Position numbers and translations under genes: made by a program. DNA of 37,419 bases, from contig PBSY01000014.1 of the NCBI GenBank assembly GCA_002726915.1, positions 1 to 37,419 of the forward strand, in the 5' to 3' direction. The notes under the pieces were generated by a model. The model worked only from the letters and a program-made list of their open reading frames with translations. It was not told the DNA's origin and did not search any database. Of the stretch, positions 16,589-25,935 are shown in pieces (position 1 is the first letter of the stretch; each line of letters starts with the position of its first letter). This DNA is from Verrucomicrobiales bacterium. Lineage in GTDB: Bacteria; Verrucomicrobiota; Verrucomicrobiia; Verrucomicrobiales; DEV007.

Positions 16589-17902
16589 ATGAGCGTTCCC
16601 CCCATCCAGCGCCGAACCTTCGTCAAAAACTCGACTCTACTCGCAGCGGCTGCTTCAACTTTCCCGGCGGGAGTTCAGTCACAGAACGAGAATAGCGAAA
16701 AAGTTCGCGTCGCCTTGATCGGATGCGGTGGTCGTGGCACCGGGGCCGCGGCTCAGGCACTCGCCGCGGATGACAAAGCTGAAGTGCGGGCAATGGCTGA
16801 CATCGACCAACGACAGATCGAGATTAGTCGCGAAACGCTCGAAAAAAACGTCTCGGATCCAAAACAGGTTAATGTCGACCCAGAGCGCCGGTTCATCGGA
16901 CTCAACGCCTACCAACAGATCATGGCAATGGACGATATCGATGTCGTCATTCTCACAACTCCCCCCGGATTCCGACCATTTCATTTCGAAGCAGCGGTGA
17001 ATGCAGGAAAACATGTCTTCATGGAAAAGCCAGTTGCCGTCGATGCCGCCGGCGCTCGGAAAGTCCTCGAAGCCGCGAAGGCAGCCAAAGCCAAAAACCT
17101 CAAAGTTGGTGTAGGGTTTAATCGCCGTCACAGCCCCCTCCATCGTGAAGTGATCGACAAGTTGCACGATGGTATTATCGGAGAGCTTCCACTCATCCAA
17201 ATTTTCAATTGCCGCTCTGACGTTAACAAACGCCGAGAACGCCAGCCGGGCGAATCAGAACTCGAATTTCAGGTTCGTAATTGGTACTATTTTACTTGGC
17301 TTAGCGGGGACTTCATGGTCGAGCAGAGCGTTCACGAATTCGACGTGGTGCGCTGGATCAAGCACGATCAATTTCCAGTCAGTTGCCAGGGCCAAGGGGG
17401 GCGCCTCGTAAGAACAGGACCGACCAACGGACAGATCTACGATCACTTCAGCGTCGACTACCAATTTGCTGACGGGTCGCTTGTGACCACCCAACACCGC
17501 CACATTCCCAAATGCTGGAATTGGTTCGGCGAGAAAATTGTAGGCACCGCGGGAACTGCTGAACTGTCTTTCAAAGCCAACGGAGCCATCCACCCGTCTC
17601 AGGGTTCAGCGACCCGCTATAAGGAAACCGGCAACTCCTACCAACTCGAGCACGATGCCCTTTTCTCAGCCATCCGCAACGGAACCGAGTTTAACGAAGG
17701 AGATCGAGGCGCTTATTCCACCCTCTTTTCCATCATGGGCCGCATGGCTGCCTATACCGGACAGGAAATTAAGTGGGAGGATGCTCTCAACTCTGAAGAA
17801 ACACTCGCATTCAATCCCTCCAACTGGGACGAAGATCCCCCACTTTTTCCTGACGAGAATCTTGAATACGCATCGTTCCAACCGGGAATGACCTCATTTT
17901 AA
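16589..17902 (+). CDS. Tat-exported Gfo/Idh/MocA-family oxidoreductase
   Basis: NAD(P)-dependent sugar oxidoreductase family protein of 437 residues. A twin-arginine signal (QRRTFVKNSTLLAAAAS, about 7-23) opens the chain. The Rossmann motif GCGGRGTG (about 45-52) and the conserved EKPVA (146-150, with the family Lys) are intact; the C-terminal half has the alpha/beta substrate domain with HEFDVVRW. Exported members of this family in PVC bacteria are thought to bind their cofactor before export and act on periplasmic sugars. It is divergent from the TIM-barrel gene and ends seven bases from the convergent GH71/99-like gene. The exact sugar is unknown. Confidence 0.9.
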   Translation: MSVPPIQRRTFVKNSTLLAAAASTFPAGVQSQNENSEKVRVALIGCGGRGTGAAAQALAADDKAEVRAMADIDQRQIEISRETLEKNVSDPKQVNVDPERRFIGLNAYQQIMAMDDIDVVILTTPPGFRPFHFEAAVNAGKHVFMEKPVAVDAAGARKVLEAAKAAKAKNLKVGVGFNRRHSPLHREVIDKLHDGIIGELPLIQIFNCRSDVNKRRERQPGESELEFQVRNWYYFTWLSGDFMVEQSVHEFDVVRWIKHDQFPVSCQGQGGRLVRTGPTNGQIYDHFSVDYQFADGSLVTTQHRHIPKCWNWFGEKIVGTAGTAELSFKANGAIHPSQGSATRYKETGNSYQLEHDALFSAIRNGTEFNEGDRGAYSTLFSIMGRMAAYTGQEIKWEDALNSEETLAFNPSNWDEDPPLFPDENLEYASFQPGMTSF

Positions 17903-17909
17903 ATTCAGC

Positions 17910-19217
17910 CTAACGAGCGAGATTCGGCCTACCTCGTTCAACCAACTTTTTAGGCAGTTCCTTTATCACTGGCAACTTGCCTCGCAACATCAGTCGCCCT
18001 GTCCCTATGACCCGCAAGTAGTGATCCGGGTCCTTGCTTTCGTAGGTGAGAAACTTCACCCCTTCGCCAACCGGCACATCATTTGTGCATTTGAAGATCG
18101 CAGTTCCTTCATCGACTTCATCAAACATCGCGACGTAGATCATTCGGGCGCCAGCCTCTTTCGCCGCTACTATTTGCGACCAAAGAAACTGCCCACCTTC
18201 GCGCGGAATCGCATTGAGCTCATCGCCGTGCAGGTTAAACCAGCTGAATCCGGGAAACACGACAGGTAGGTAGTCGACACCGTTCTCCCGGCACCACTTC
18301 ATATCAGGGACGAGACACTTATCCTTGTGGTTGGCCACACTTTTCTCATCGCGGTAGCGACCAATCGTCCAGGGACTCACCACGTCGGCCAACTTGATTA
18401 TGTCGTGCAGTTTCTCATCCGTGACTGAGTCGCGATCAAGAGAACGCCACCCAGTCGGAACACCAAGCATCACAGCGCAACCCTCTTTTTTAAGCTTTTC
18501 TACCAATTGAAGACACTCTTCGATCGTGTAGTCACGTGGCTTGTAATCATCAAAGCCAACTCCCCAAATCGAAACGAGAGGTTTCCCTTTGTGCTTCAAA
18601 TAGGCTGGGTCACCGGTAATATCCATTTTTTTACGAAGCTCCTGCCAGTCTTGCCAGACCCACTCACTTCCTCCAGCTGGAATACCACTCAAGTCATACA
18701 TCACCGCATACGCACGACCGTTTCGATTAGCCGCTTCTCTCACATGTGACAGCACGAGGTCTTTGTGAGACTTCGAATCTACTCGTTTCAACCCGTTGGC
18801 GAATCGCTGGATAAAAGCGCCGTCCAATCCATACTCTCGCATCCACTGGAAGTGCTTCATCACCGTTGCTTTATCGATGCTACTGAACACAGCCGCCGGC
18901 GAACCATCCGCCAGTTTAAAACCCGTCTCATAGCGAACTGATGATGGGTATTCCGTCATGTCTGGCCAGAGATCGACCGTGACATTACCGGGTCCAAACG
19001 GCTGATGGCGATTCTTAGCCCAATGCCCCCAGCCACGACCGAGGCTATCACCCTTAGTCGAAAACCAACCCTGATAACCTACCATGACTTTACCATCGAG
19101 GGTCTTACAGTTCACGCCCTTGTTGGATGGCCCACGGTATGGGGCAAGGACTTCTGGCTCCTCGCTAAAGAGGGGCAGACAGGCAAATAGTAGAAATATC
19201 TGAATCCTAAACCCCAT
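17910..19217 (-). CDS. Exported GH71/99-like glycoside hydrolase
   Basis: The 435-residue protein has a signal peptide (about 1-18) and the pattern of proteins annotated as glycoside hydrolase family 71/99-like. An N-terminal VMVGYQGWFSTKGD and a GHWA element are followed by a barrel strand with GLDGAFIQRF, YAVMYDLSG, PLVSIWGVGF, then DYLPVVFPGFSW and YVAMFDEVDEGT near the C-terminus. GH99 enzymes are endo-mannosidases or mannanases, and the YVAMFDE segment with its Asp and Glu is a plausible acid/base region. Whether this protein cleaves mannosyl links is not shown. It is about 180 bases downstream of the double-sulfatase gene in the same direction. Confidence 0.72.
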   Translation of the reverse strand: MGFRIQIFLLFACLPLFSEEPEVLAPYRGPSNKGVNCKTLDGKVMVGYQGWFSTKGDSLGRGWGHWAKNRHQPFGPGNVTVDLWPDMTEYPSSVRYETGFKLADGSPAAVFSSIDKATVMKHFQWMREYGLDGAFIQRFANGLKRVDSKSHKDLVLSHVREAANRNGRAYAVMYDLSGIPAGGSEWVWQDWQELRKKMDITGDPAYLKHKGKPLVSIWGVGFDDYKPRDYTIEECLQLVEKLKKEGCAVMLGVPTGWRSLDRDSVTDEKLHDIIKLADVVSPWTIGRYRDEKSVANHKDKCLVPDMKWCRENGVDYLPVVFPGFSWFNLHGDELNAIPREGGQFLWSQIVAAKEAGARMIYVAMFDEVDEGTAIFKCTNDVPVGEGVKFLTYESKDPDHYLRVIGTGRLMLRGKLPVIKELPKKLVERGRPNLAR

Positions 19218-19400
19218 TTCTTATGAGTCTGACCTGTTTTTCAAAGCGCGTCCACCAGCTATTCAGTGCCAAACTCAGCGCAAGCGCGTCGAACCCAAGC
19301 AATTCGCGGCGAACTGTGGAAAAATCGGTGAATCCAGGCATGAGGACTGCCGGGAACAGAATCGGGAGTTCTCTTCCCAGCACTTAGCGAAGTACTGAAA

Positions 19401-22223
19401 TCAACGCTTTAGCGACGCTTCTTCCTCCTTCTCAGCCAGGGCAACTCTGAACTCTTCAAGGCGTGCTTCAAACTCGGGGTGATTCGCCAGATTTCTTTTT
19501 TCGTGGGGATCATTGGTCAGGTTGTAGAGTTCTTCCCCATCCTGCCATTTTCCGTAACGCCAACGCTGGTTGCGGATAGAATAACCGAGGTTCTGGCTTT
19601 TGGAGACAACGCTGTATGCGAACTTCTTGCGACCCGGGCGCTCCGGACGTGGGAGCAACGGTTGGAGTGACATTCCCTGGAGATGCTCCGGAGGAGTCAG
19701 CCCAGTGAGTTCGACCAAAGTGGGATAGATGTCGATTAACTCGACCATGGCGTCAGAGCGAGTGCCTCCAGTGGTCAATCCTGGCGCATGAATGATGAAC
19801 GGGACTTTGGCTCCGATATCGAAGAGAGTTACTTTGCCCCAGACGAAGTGATCGCCCAAGTGGTAACCGTGGTCTGAGGTAAAGATCACCACAGTATCGT
19901 CCCAGTGACCGCTCTCCTTTAGCGCATCCAAGACAATTTTTACCTGAGCATCAATAAACGAAACGCAAGCATGATAAGCCTGCATGTATTCGCGGCGGAG
20001 TTGATCATTCTCCTTGCTGAACTCAAATCCGAACGCCTCATATCGCCTTGAAATCGCAGATTTGGGCAAATTATCCCAAAGGTTCGGCTTATCAGCTTCG
20101 TAGGTGATTTGGTCAATCGGATAGAGATCGAACCACTTATCTGGAGCAAGGAACGGCACGTGAGGCTTCTGGATCCCACAGGCAATAAAGAAGGGCTTAT
20201 CGCCATTCGATTTCTCCCTGAGCCAATTCGCGACCTGGCGAGCATTCTTGCCGTCCTTATGTTGTTCGTCGGTCAGGCCACTGCGCCCGTAGCCAGGGGG
20301 CGTCTGAGCATCGAGCTTGCTCTTGGCCGATTTCTCAATCGGCTTCCAGAGTTTCTTGTTTTTTGGGTTATCAACCGATCCGTGTTCCGCCTCAAATTTT
20401 CTACGGGCTTCAGTTACTACCGGAAGTTCATCATTCTCAAATCGAACAAACTCGTCCCAGGCCACATCGCCATGCTCATGACGCGGCGAGTGAAAAACCT
20501 TTCCGACTGAAGCGGTCCAGAATCCGTTCTCTTTAAAGAATTGTGGCATCGATACGGTACCCGGTCGCGTCTCGCGAATGTCAGCGGTATTGTCGAGCAC
20601 TCCGCTCGACTGAGGATAGAGCCCATTCATAAAAGAAGCTCGTGATGGACCGCATACCGGATACTGGCAGAATGCTCGATTGAAGGTCATGGCCTCGGAA
20701 GAAAGCTCAGCAAGACCGGGAGTCATGATATGGTCATAACCCGAAGGAGACACGTGGGTATTCAAGTCATCACAGACGATAAAGAGAACATTCTTCGCCT
20801 CACTCCTTCTGCCGCCTTTCGGCGGAGGCGCGGCTGCTCCCCTATCACTTTTTACGATCGTTTCCGAGCCTGCTGATTCGTCTGCCTTTGAAGACTTGTC
20901 CCTCTTCTTTTTTGATTCGGCTTCAGCGCCCGCGGACCAGCGTTTCGGCGCTCCGTTAAGCGGTTCCGCCATCTCATCAAGCCAGGCGTCGTATTTCTTC
21001 GTCAGGCTTTTAACCATCTCGGGATGCTCTGCCTTTAAGTTATTGGTCTCACCGATATCAGATTCCAGATCAAACAACTCGATCTGATCCTTCATTGTGA
21101 CGAGCTTCCACTTCCCGGAACGAATCGCCCACTGCGCTCTTTGCCCTGCGGAACTCCAGAACAAATTATCATGCAATTTGTCAGTCCTACCCATGAGCGC
21201 AGGTATCATATCGACACCATCAAGAGGCTTCTCAGTCGGAAGTTGCTGACCGGTCGCTGAGAGAATCGTCGGCAAGATGTCATTTGACCATAACGGCACA
21301 TCACATGTCGTCCCACCTTTCAATTGCCTCGGCCACGAGACAATGAATGGAACACGAATACCGCCTTCATAGTCCTGCTGTTTAAACCCGCGCAAAGGGT
21401 CGTTGTTCGCGTTCATAGCACCTGCTCCACCATTGTCAGAGAGATAAAACAACAGCGTGTTGTCGAAGAGTTTCTCTTCTTTCAACTTCCCGACAATCTC
21501 CCCAACGCCGTTGTCGAGATGCCTCAGCATCGCCATGAGCGTGTTGCGCAGCGGATCATCTGTCAGCGGCTTGATATCCTCCTCCGGTGCTTCCGCCGGT
21601 GAGTGTACCGCATTGTAAGCGACGTAGAGAAAGAATGGCTCCTCTTTACGGCGATCGATGAAGTCGACAGCTTCCTCAGTGATGCGAGTCGTCAGATAAC
21701 CTTCCTCATCGATCACTGGTTCTAGCCCTTTGAAAATGGGATGACCTGGATCGGAATGATCAAAGTAGGGATGTGCCCCCCGGCCCATGAATCCATAGAA
21801 CTCATCAAAACCACGATTCATCGGGTGACGGGACATATCTAAGCCAAGGTGCCATTTACCATAGGCTCCGGACACATAACCCGCCTCGCCCATAAATATG
21901 GGAATCCACTTCTCATCGAGCGGCATACCGCTGCCCCCTTCACCCGCTGTGTAGATACCAAAGCGCTGCTGATAGCGCCCTGTCATCAAGCCGGCCCGTG
22001 TTGGCGAACAAACATGCCCACTCGCATAGCCACTTGTGCAAATCACGCTTTCTGCCGCAAGGGCATCAATATGTGGCGTGCTCACCTCTGGAGGGGAATG
22101 GGGATTATAACTCACATCAGCGTATCCTTGGTCATCTGAGACGATCACGACAATGTTGGGACGATCGGCAGCTCCAAGCGTCAGGGACACAAGAAGAGTG
22201 GAAAAGGAGATAAGGGTCTTCAT
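19401..22223 (-). CDS. Double sulfatase: two complete sulfatase domains in one chain
   Basis: The 940-residue exported protein carries two type I sulfatases. The signal peptide is residues 1-18. Domain one (about 20-420) is arylsulfatase-like, with Asp pair SDDQGY, formylglycine motif CSPTR at Cys72, GKWHLG at 122-127 and SDNGG at 262-266. A hydrophilic linker (about 430-477, rich in Lys, Ser, Glu, Gly and Pro) leads to domain two (about 478-940), which resembles iduronate-2-sulfatase: CDDLNTH, CGPSR at Cys524, GKVFH at about 574-578, and late SDHGYHLGDH. Domain two has no signal peptide of its own, and no stop or frame change is seen in the linker, so this is one gene. Two different sulfate positions on one polysaccharide are a reasonable guess. 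Confidence 0.92.
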   Translation of the reverse strand: MKTLISFSTLLVSLTLGAADRPNIVVIVSDDQGYADVSYNPHSPPEVSTPHIDALAAESVICTSGYASGHVCSPTRAGLMTGRYQQRFGIYTAGEGGSGMPLDEKWIPIFMGEAGYVSGAYGKWHLGLDMSRHPMNRGFDEFYGFMGRGAHPYFDHSDPGHPIFKGLEPVIDEEGYLTTRITEEAVDFIDRRKEEPFFLYVAYNAVHSPAEAPEEDIKPLTDDPLRNTLMAMLRHLDNGVGEIVGKLKEEKLFDNTLLFYLSDNGGAGAMNANNDPLRGFKQQDYEGGIRVPFIVSWPRQLKGGTTCDVPLWSNDILPTILSATGQQLPTEKPLDGVDMIPALMGRTDKLHDNLFWSSAGQRAQWAIRSGKWKLVTMKDQIELFDLESDIGETNNLKAEHPEMVKSLTKKYDAWLDEMAEPLNGAPKRWSAGAEAESKKKRDKSSKADESAGSETIVKSDRGAAAPPPKGGRRSEAKNVLFIVCDDLNTHVSPSGYDHIMTPGLAELSSEAMTFNRAFCQYPVCGPSRASFMNGLYPQSSGVLDNTADIRETRPGTVSMPQFFKENGFWTASVGKVFHSPRHEHGDVAWDEFVRFENDELPVVTEARRKFEAEHGSVDNPKNKKLWKPIEKSAKSKLDAQTPPGYGRSGLTDEQHKDGKNARQVANWLREKSNGDKPFFIACGIQKPHVPFLAPDKWFDLYPIDQITYEADKPNLWDNLPKSAISRRYEAFGFEFSKENDQLRREYMQAYHACVSFIDAQVKIVLDALKESGHWDDTVVIFTSDHGYHLGDHFVWGKVTLFDIGAKVPFIIHAPGLTTGGTRSDAMVELIDIYPTLVELTGLTPPEHLQGMSLQPLLPRPERPGRKKFAYSVVSKSQNLGYSIRNQRWRYGKWQDGEELYNLTNDPHEKRNLANHPEFEARLEEFRVALAEKEEEASLKR

Positions 22224-22339
22224 GAGTTGATCAATTTTTCAAACTATTCTAGTGGCGCCAAAGTCTGGTTTACTGATGAGTAGCGAAAACCCTGTAAATC
22301 GTTAACAAGAAATCGACTCGCGAACGCGCCTATGCTCTT

Positions 22340-22777
22340 TCAGCCGAATATCTCGCTAGGCACGCGGACCGGCCGAAGCGTTTTTTTATCGAGGCAAGCA
22401 TGCACCGTGTATCCCGACGCGAGAAGCTCCTCCCCACGCCAGACTTCAGCGTGGCATTTGATCCTCGCTTTTCCGACAATTTCGCCCCAACCCACGATTT
22501 TTAAAATATCATCGTACTTTGCTGGAAGCCGATATTCACAATGAGCTTCCAAAACGGGAAGAATCACCCCTCTTTCTTCCAATTCGACATAGGGGATGCC
22601 AAGATCCCTAAGAATCTCGTTCCGGCTGCGTTCAAAGTAGACCAAGAAATTGGCGTAGTAGACGAACCCCATTTGGTCCGTATCCGCATAGGGCACGCGA
22701 TATTGGAGTGAAGCTTTGGGAGTGACCTCTGGCATACTCGAAGGTCGCGAGGCCAGCGTCTCAACGCAAGTCCTCAC
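22340..22777 (-). CDS. Hotdog-fold acyl-CoA thioesterase (YbgC/FadM type)
   Basis: Cytoplasmic 4-hydroxybenzoyl-CoA-thioesterase-like enzyme that hydrolyses acyl-CoA. The signature YADTDQMGFVYYANF (about 30-44), with the catalytic Asp in the D-T-D segment, and the helix YFERSRNEILRDLG are clear. The GTG at 22777 overlaps the stop codon of the upstream sulfatase by four bases (GTGA), which suggests translational coupling and gives 145 residues. The ATG at 22735 gives 131 residues, nearer the family's usual start relative to the signature, and is the main alternative. A thioesterase inside a sulfatase operon is unusual; it may serve an unrelated housekeeping role. Confidence 0.87.
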   Translation of the reverse strand: MRTCVETLASRPSSMPEVTPKASLQYRVPYADTDQMGFVYYANFLVYFERSRNEILRDLGIPYVELEERGVILPVLEAHCEYRLPAKYDDILKIVGWGEIVGKARIKCHAEVWRGEELLASGYTVHACLDKKTLRPVRVPSEIFG

Positions 22778-24090
22778 TGCTTATTTTCCTTCGCCTTCGG
22801 CTCAACGGCGTATTGCTCCATCTCGTAGCTATCGAGAATAACCTGCAACTTGGCTCGGTATTTTTCGCTCTCCTTCTTCTTTTCGCCGTAGCGTTCTTCG
22901 TTCGAGGTCACGGGGATGTAATAGAGCTCTCCGGAATCGTGCAGTCGCCATTTGTCAGTACGAACAAAGCAGTCTTCCCTGTAGCAGACGAAAATGTGAT
23001 CGCGATCCTCACCGTCTTCACCGGTAAAGTAGTGGCTCAAATTAAGGCCGTTCACCTTCTCTTCGGTTTTGATCCCGGAAAGGGCGTTGAAGGTCGGTAC
23101 TAGATCGACCAGAGAAATGAATTGCTCGCTGACATACCCATCTTTCGCTGCAGCGGGCCACTTAGCGATAAAGGGCACCCGCGCGCCGGCCTCGGTCATA
23201 CTGCCCTTGCCACCAGGGATGACAAGATCACCGATTCTTGACCCTTTGATGTTTCTATCCGTGCCGTTGTCGGCCGTAAAAATCACGAGGGTTTTATCCG
23301 CAATCTCAAGCTCCTCCAGCAAAGCATTGATATTCCCGACAATTTCGTCGGCGTAGGTGATCATCTTGGCAAAAGGTTGCTGTTTTTTCAGCTCAAGGTC
23401 TGGATTCTGTTTAGAGTCCAAAGCTCGGGCCGGCGGATCAACAAAAGGACTGTGTGTCAGGGCCATTGGGAAGTAGATAAAGAACGGCTTATTCTTCTTC
23501 TCCTGGATAAAGTTCATTAGGAAACTTGAATAGCGATCCGGACCATAGACCTCCTCATCCCCGTCAACGGACTTGCCATTCTCCCAGATGCCCGGCTTCC
23601 AGTAGCGCTGGGTCTTAGTTCCTTCGAAAACCCATTTCCACAGGCTATACTGGTCAAAACCCATCTCTACGGGATGATCCGGGTAGACATCGAACTGGCC
23701 GAGCTGCCACTTGCCGGCAATAGCCGTGGCATAACCTGCGTCGCGCAGGTAGTGCCCGAAGGTTTTGACCTGAGGAGACATGCGAACCTCCGGCGCCTTC
23801 CCGATCAATCCTCGATGCCCAGTCACCTGCGGATAAAGGCCGCTCATGATCATAGCCCGCGTCGGCGTGCAGAGTGGCGTTGCGTAAGCATTATTAAATC
23901 GAATCCCCGAGGCCGCCATGGCGTCGAGATTCGGAGTCAGGTAGGACGTGCTGCCGTAACAGCCCACAGACTCAGCCCCTAGATCATCTGCCATGATGAG
24001 AATGATATTGGGAGGGGAAACTTCTTTAGCCACGACAGAAATCTCGAGCACCAAAAAAGCCGGAATTATAATTGAGAACAGAACCTTCAT
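22774..24090 (-). CDS. Secreted sulfatase with changed GKWxLG motif
   Basis: Type I sulfatase of 438 residues from the ATG at 24090; a TTG six codons earlier is the alternative. It has a hydrophobic signal segment (about 1-22), Asp pair MADDLGAES, formylglycine motif CTPTR at Cys74, His in ALTHSPFVDP and late metal site TADNGTDRN. The active-site motif that is normally GKWHLG reads GKWQLG (126-131): the His that contacts the sulfate in arylsulfatase A is Gln here, while the Lys is kept. Activity or specificity may differ. The gene follows another sulfatase after 34 bases and its stop overlaps the thioesterase start. Confidence 0.9.
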   Translation of the reverse strand: MKVLFSIIIPAFLVLEISVVAKEVSPPNIILIMADDLGAESVGCYGSTSYLTPNLDAMAASGIRFNNAYATPLCTPTRAMIMSGLYPQVTGHRGLIGKAPEVRMSPQVKTFGHYLRDAGYATAIAGKWQLGQFDVYPDHPVEMGFDQYSLWKWVFEGTKTQRYWKPGIWENGKSVDGDEEVYGPDRYSSFLMNFIQEKKNKPFFIYFPMALTHSPFVDPPARALDSKQNPDLELKKQQPFAKMITYADEIVGNINALLEELEIADKTLVIFTADNGTDRNIKGSRIGDLVIPGGKGSMTEAGARVPFIAKWPAAAKDGYVSEQFISLVDLVPTFNALSGIKTEEKVNGLNLSHYFTGEDGEDRDHIFVCYREDCFVRTDKWRLHDSGELYYIPVTSNEERYGEKKKESEKYRAKLQVILDSYEMEQYAVEPKAKENKQ

Positions 24091-24124
24091 TTTTAGGGGG
24101 GTGATCAAACGATAAAGATAAAAA

Positions 24125-25639
24125 TTACTTATTATTATTTTTCGCCGGCTTGGGCGCCGGCTTCATCCAGCGAAAGGTCTCCCCATCAAAAAGTAGGTCT
24201 CGTTTCGCGTTCAGTTTCGTGCCGGGGTTAGCAAATTCAGTGGGCGCAAGCAGATCCATTTCCTGCATTTTGCCAGCCATCTCTGGGGAGGAAGAAAGGT
24301 TTTCCCACTCATTGGGGTCGTTTTTCAGATCGTAGAGTTCTTCACCGTCTTTGCCGTAGCGGATGTAGCGCCATTCACGATTGATGATGGCAAACTCGCC
24401 TGGATTCATGTGAGGAAGAAAGATGTTTCGATCTTCTGCCAAATCCGGATCTGCCAACGTCGCCGCGATGGAAGTTCCCTCGAGCGCTTGGAATGGCTCC
24501 GGCAGATCACACATCTCAACAAAGGTGGGATACATATCAATCAGGCTGACCGTCACATCCGTCTTCTTGCCCTTAGCAACTCCGGGCCCAGCCCATATAA
24601 ACGGAACATTAGAGGTACGCTCCCAGAGGGTATGCTTACCCCAGTCCCCCTTTTCGCCGTGGTGGTAACCGTGATCACTCCACAGAACCACGATCGTGTT
24701 GTCCGCATAAGGGCTCGCTTCGAGAGCATCCAGCACACGGCCCATCATCGCGTCAGCGTAGCTGATGCAGGCTAGGTAGCCTAGAATCGCTTCTTCGACC
24801 GCACCGAGGGATTCGAGGCGCTGGTGAATACGAGAGCGGTTCGTTTTTATTTTCTTAATCTTTTCCGGCAGATCATCGAGGTCATCGACCTTATAGGGTG
24901 GCGCCTCGATTTCCTCGATATTGTAGAGATCAAAATACTTCTGAGGGCAGTAGTTGGGAAAATGAGGGGCATAAATGCCACATGCAAGAAAGAACGGTTT
25001 TTCGTGAATCTTCTGGAGTTGTTCCACGGCCCAGTTGATGCGTTGGGTGTCAGCCATCCTCTCTTCTTTCTCGTCAGGAATCGCTCCCCATTCGAGAAAC
25101 AGCCCTCCGGTCACCTCCTCATCACGATTGTAGACACTGGCCGGGAACGGATCTGGAAAAGGTGTCTCCTCGCTCCAACTGTTGAGTGGCCAACCGGTCT
25201 CCTTTTGAACCTGGTTTCTCAGGAAAAACTCAGTCCAGCCACGCACGTCAATAGCCCCCGCTGGATGGTGAAACAGCTTTCCGGCGCCGTAGGTGTTGTA
25301 TCCCGCTCGCGCAAAGCTCGACTGTAACGGGACAATGTGAGGATGGTCCACAAAGTAAGTTGCTGTGGTGTAGCATCCGGTTGTCGAGGCGAACTGACCC
25401 GAAAAAATCGCCGCTCGGGAAGGAGCGCAAAAAACACCCGCGGTGTGTGCATTACTAAAATTCAAACCACGCGCTGCCAATCGGTCGATATTGGGTGTTA
25501 TTGCACGGGGCGTCGTCTCAAGACAGCCCAGCCAGTCATTCATATCGTCGACCGCAAGAAACAATACATTAGGCCTATCCGCCGCCACGGATATCGCAGT
25601 CAATGCCGTTAGCAGACTCAATAAAGATCGGAATATCAT
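24125..25639 (-). CDS. Secreted sulfatase, iduronate-2-sulfatase type
   Basis: The 504-residue protein has a signal peptide (about 1-19), the Asp pair in AVDDMNDW, and formylglycine motif CAPSR at Cys71. The later segment GAGKLFHHP replaces GKWHLG, as is typical of iduronate-2-sulfatase-like members, and the late metal site is [16 protein letters not shown]. It is the same broad subgroup as domain two of the double sulfatase. It is the first gene of a minus-strand run of sulfatase, sulfatase, thioesterase and double sulfatase; the 296-base region upstream probably holds the promoter. Confidence 0.92.
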   Translation of the reverse strand: MIFRSLLSLLTALTAISVAADRPNVLFLAVDDMNDWLGCLETTPRAITPNIDRLAARGLNFSNAHTAGVFCAPSRAAIFSGQFASTTGCYTTATYFVDHPHIVPLQSSFARAGYNTYGAGKLFHHPAGAIDVRGWTEFFLRNQVQKETGWPLNSWSEETPFPDPFPASVYNRDEEVTGGLFLEWGAIPDEKEERMADTQRINWAVEQLQKIHEKPFFLACGIYAPHFPNYCPQKYFDLYNIEEIEAPPYKVDDLDDLPEKIKKIKTNRSRIHQRLESLGAVEEAILGYLACISYADAMMGRVLDALEASPYADNTIVVLWSDHGYHHGEKGDWGKHTLWERTSNVPFIWAGPGVAKGKKTDVTVSLIDMYPTFVEMCDLPEPFQALEGTSIAATLADPDLAEDRNIFLPHMNPGEFAIINREWRYIRYGKDGEELYDLKNDPNEWENLSSSPEMAGKMQEMDLLAPTEFANPGTKLNAKRDLLFDGETFRWMKPAPKPAKNNNK

Positions 25640-25830
25640 GGGGTAAATTCTCGAAACGGGCAGTTTTCAAAGAGCGGCAATGCCTAAGACATATTCCTCT
25701 TGAGAAGTAGCGCTATTTTCGGGTTTTGTGTGAAAATGTTTTTTATGGACAGTCGCGAAGACTTTAACTCATTAACTAGCCATCTATTGGCAATTAATTA
25801 ACATCAAACCATACCAAAACCGAAGAAACT

Positions 25831-25899
25831 ATGACAGATCAAGAGAGCCACTCTTCCGGAACGGAATCGCGTCCGGCAAAGTCTTGGACCTCTCCGTAA
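25831..25899 (+). CDS. Possible 22-residue leader peptide (doubtful)
   Basis: A short frame (MTDQESHSSG...) begins at an ATG preceded by a purine-rich GAAGAAAC and ends about 37 bases before the PQQ-propeller gene. It could be an upstream leader peptide or chance. No homologue is recognised. Confidence 0.12.
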   Translation: MTDQESHSSGTESRPAKSWTSP

Positions 25900-25935
25900 A
25901 AATTTCTCAACATCATGTTATACCAAAGCTCTGCC

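Noticed and set aside
20770..20940. Double sulfatase as two genes joined by a missed stop or frameshift
   Set aside because: The linker is open in a single frame, hydrophilic throughout, and the second domain lacks a signal peptide or start region of its own.
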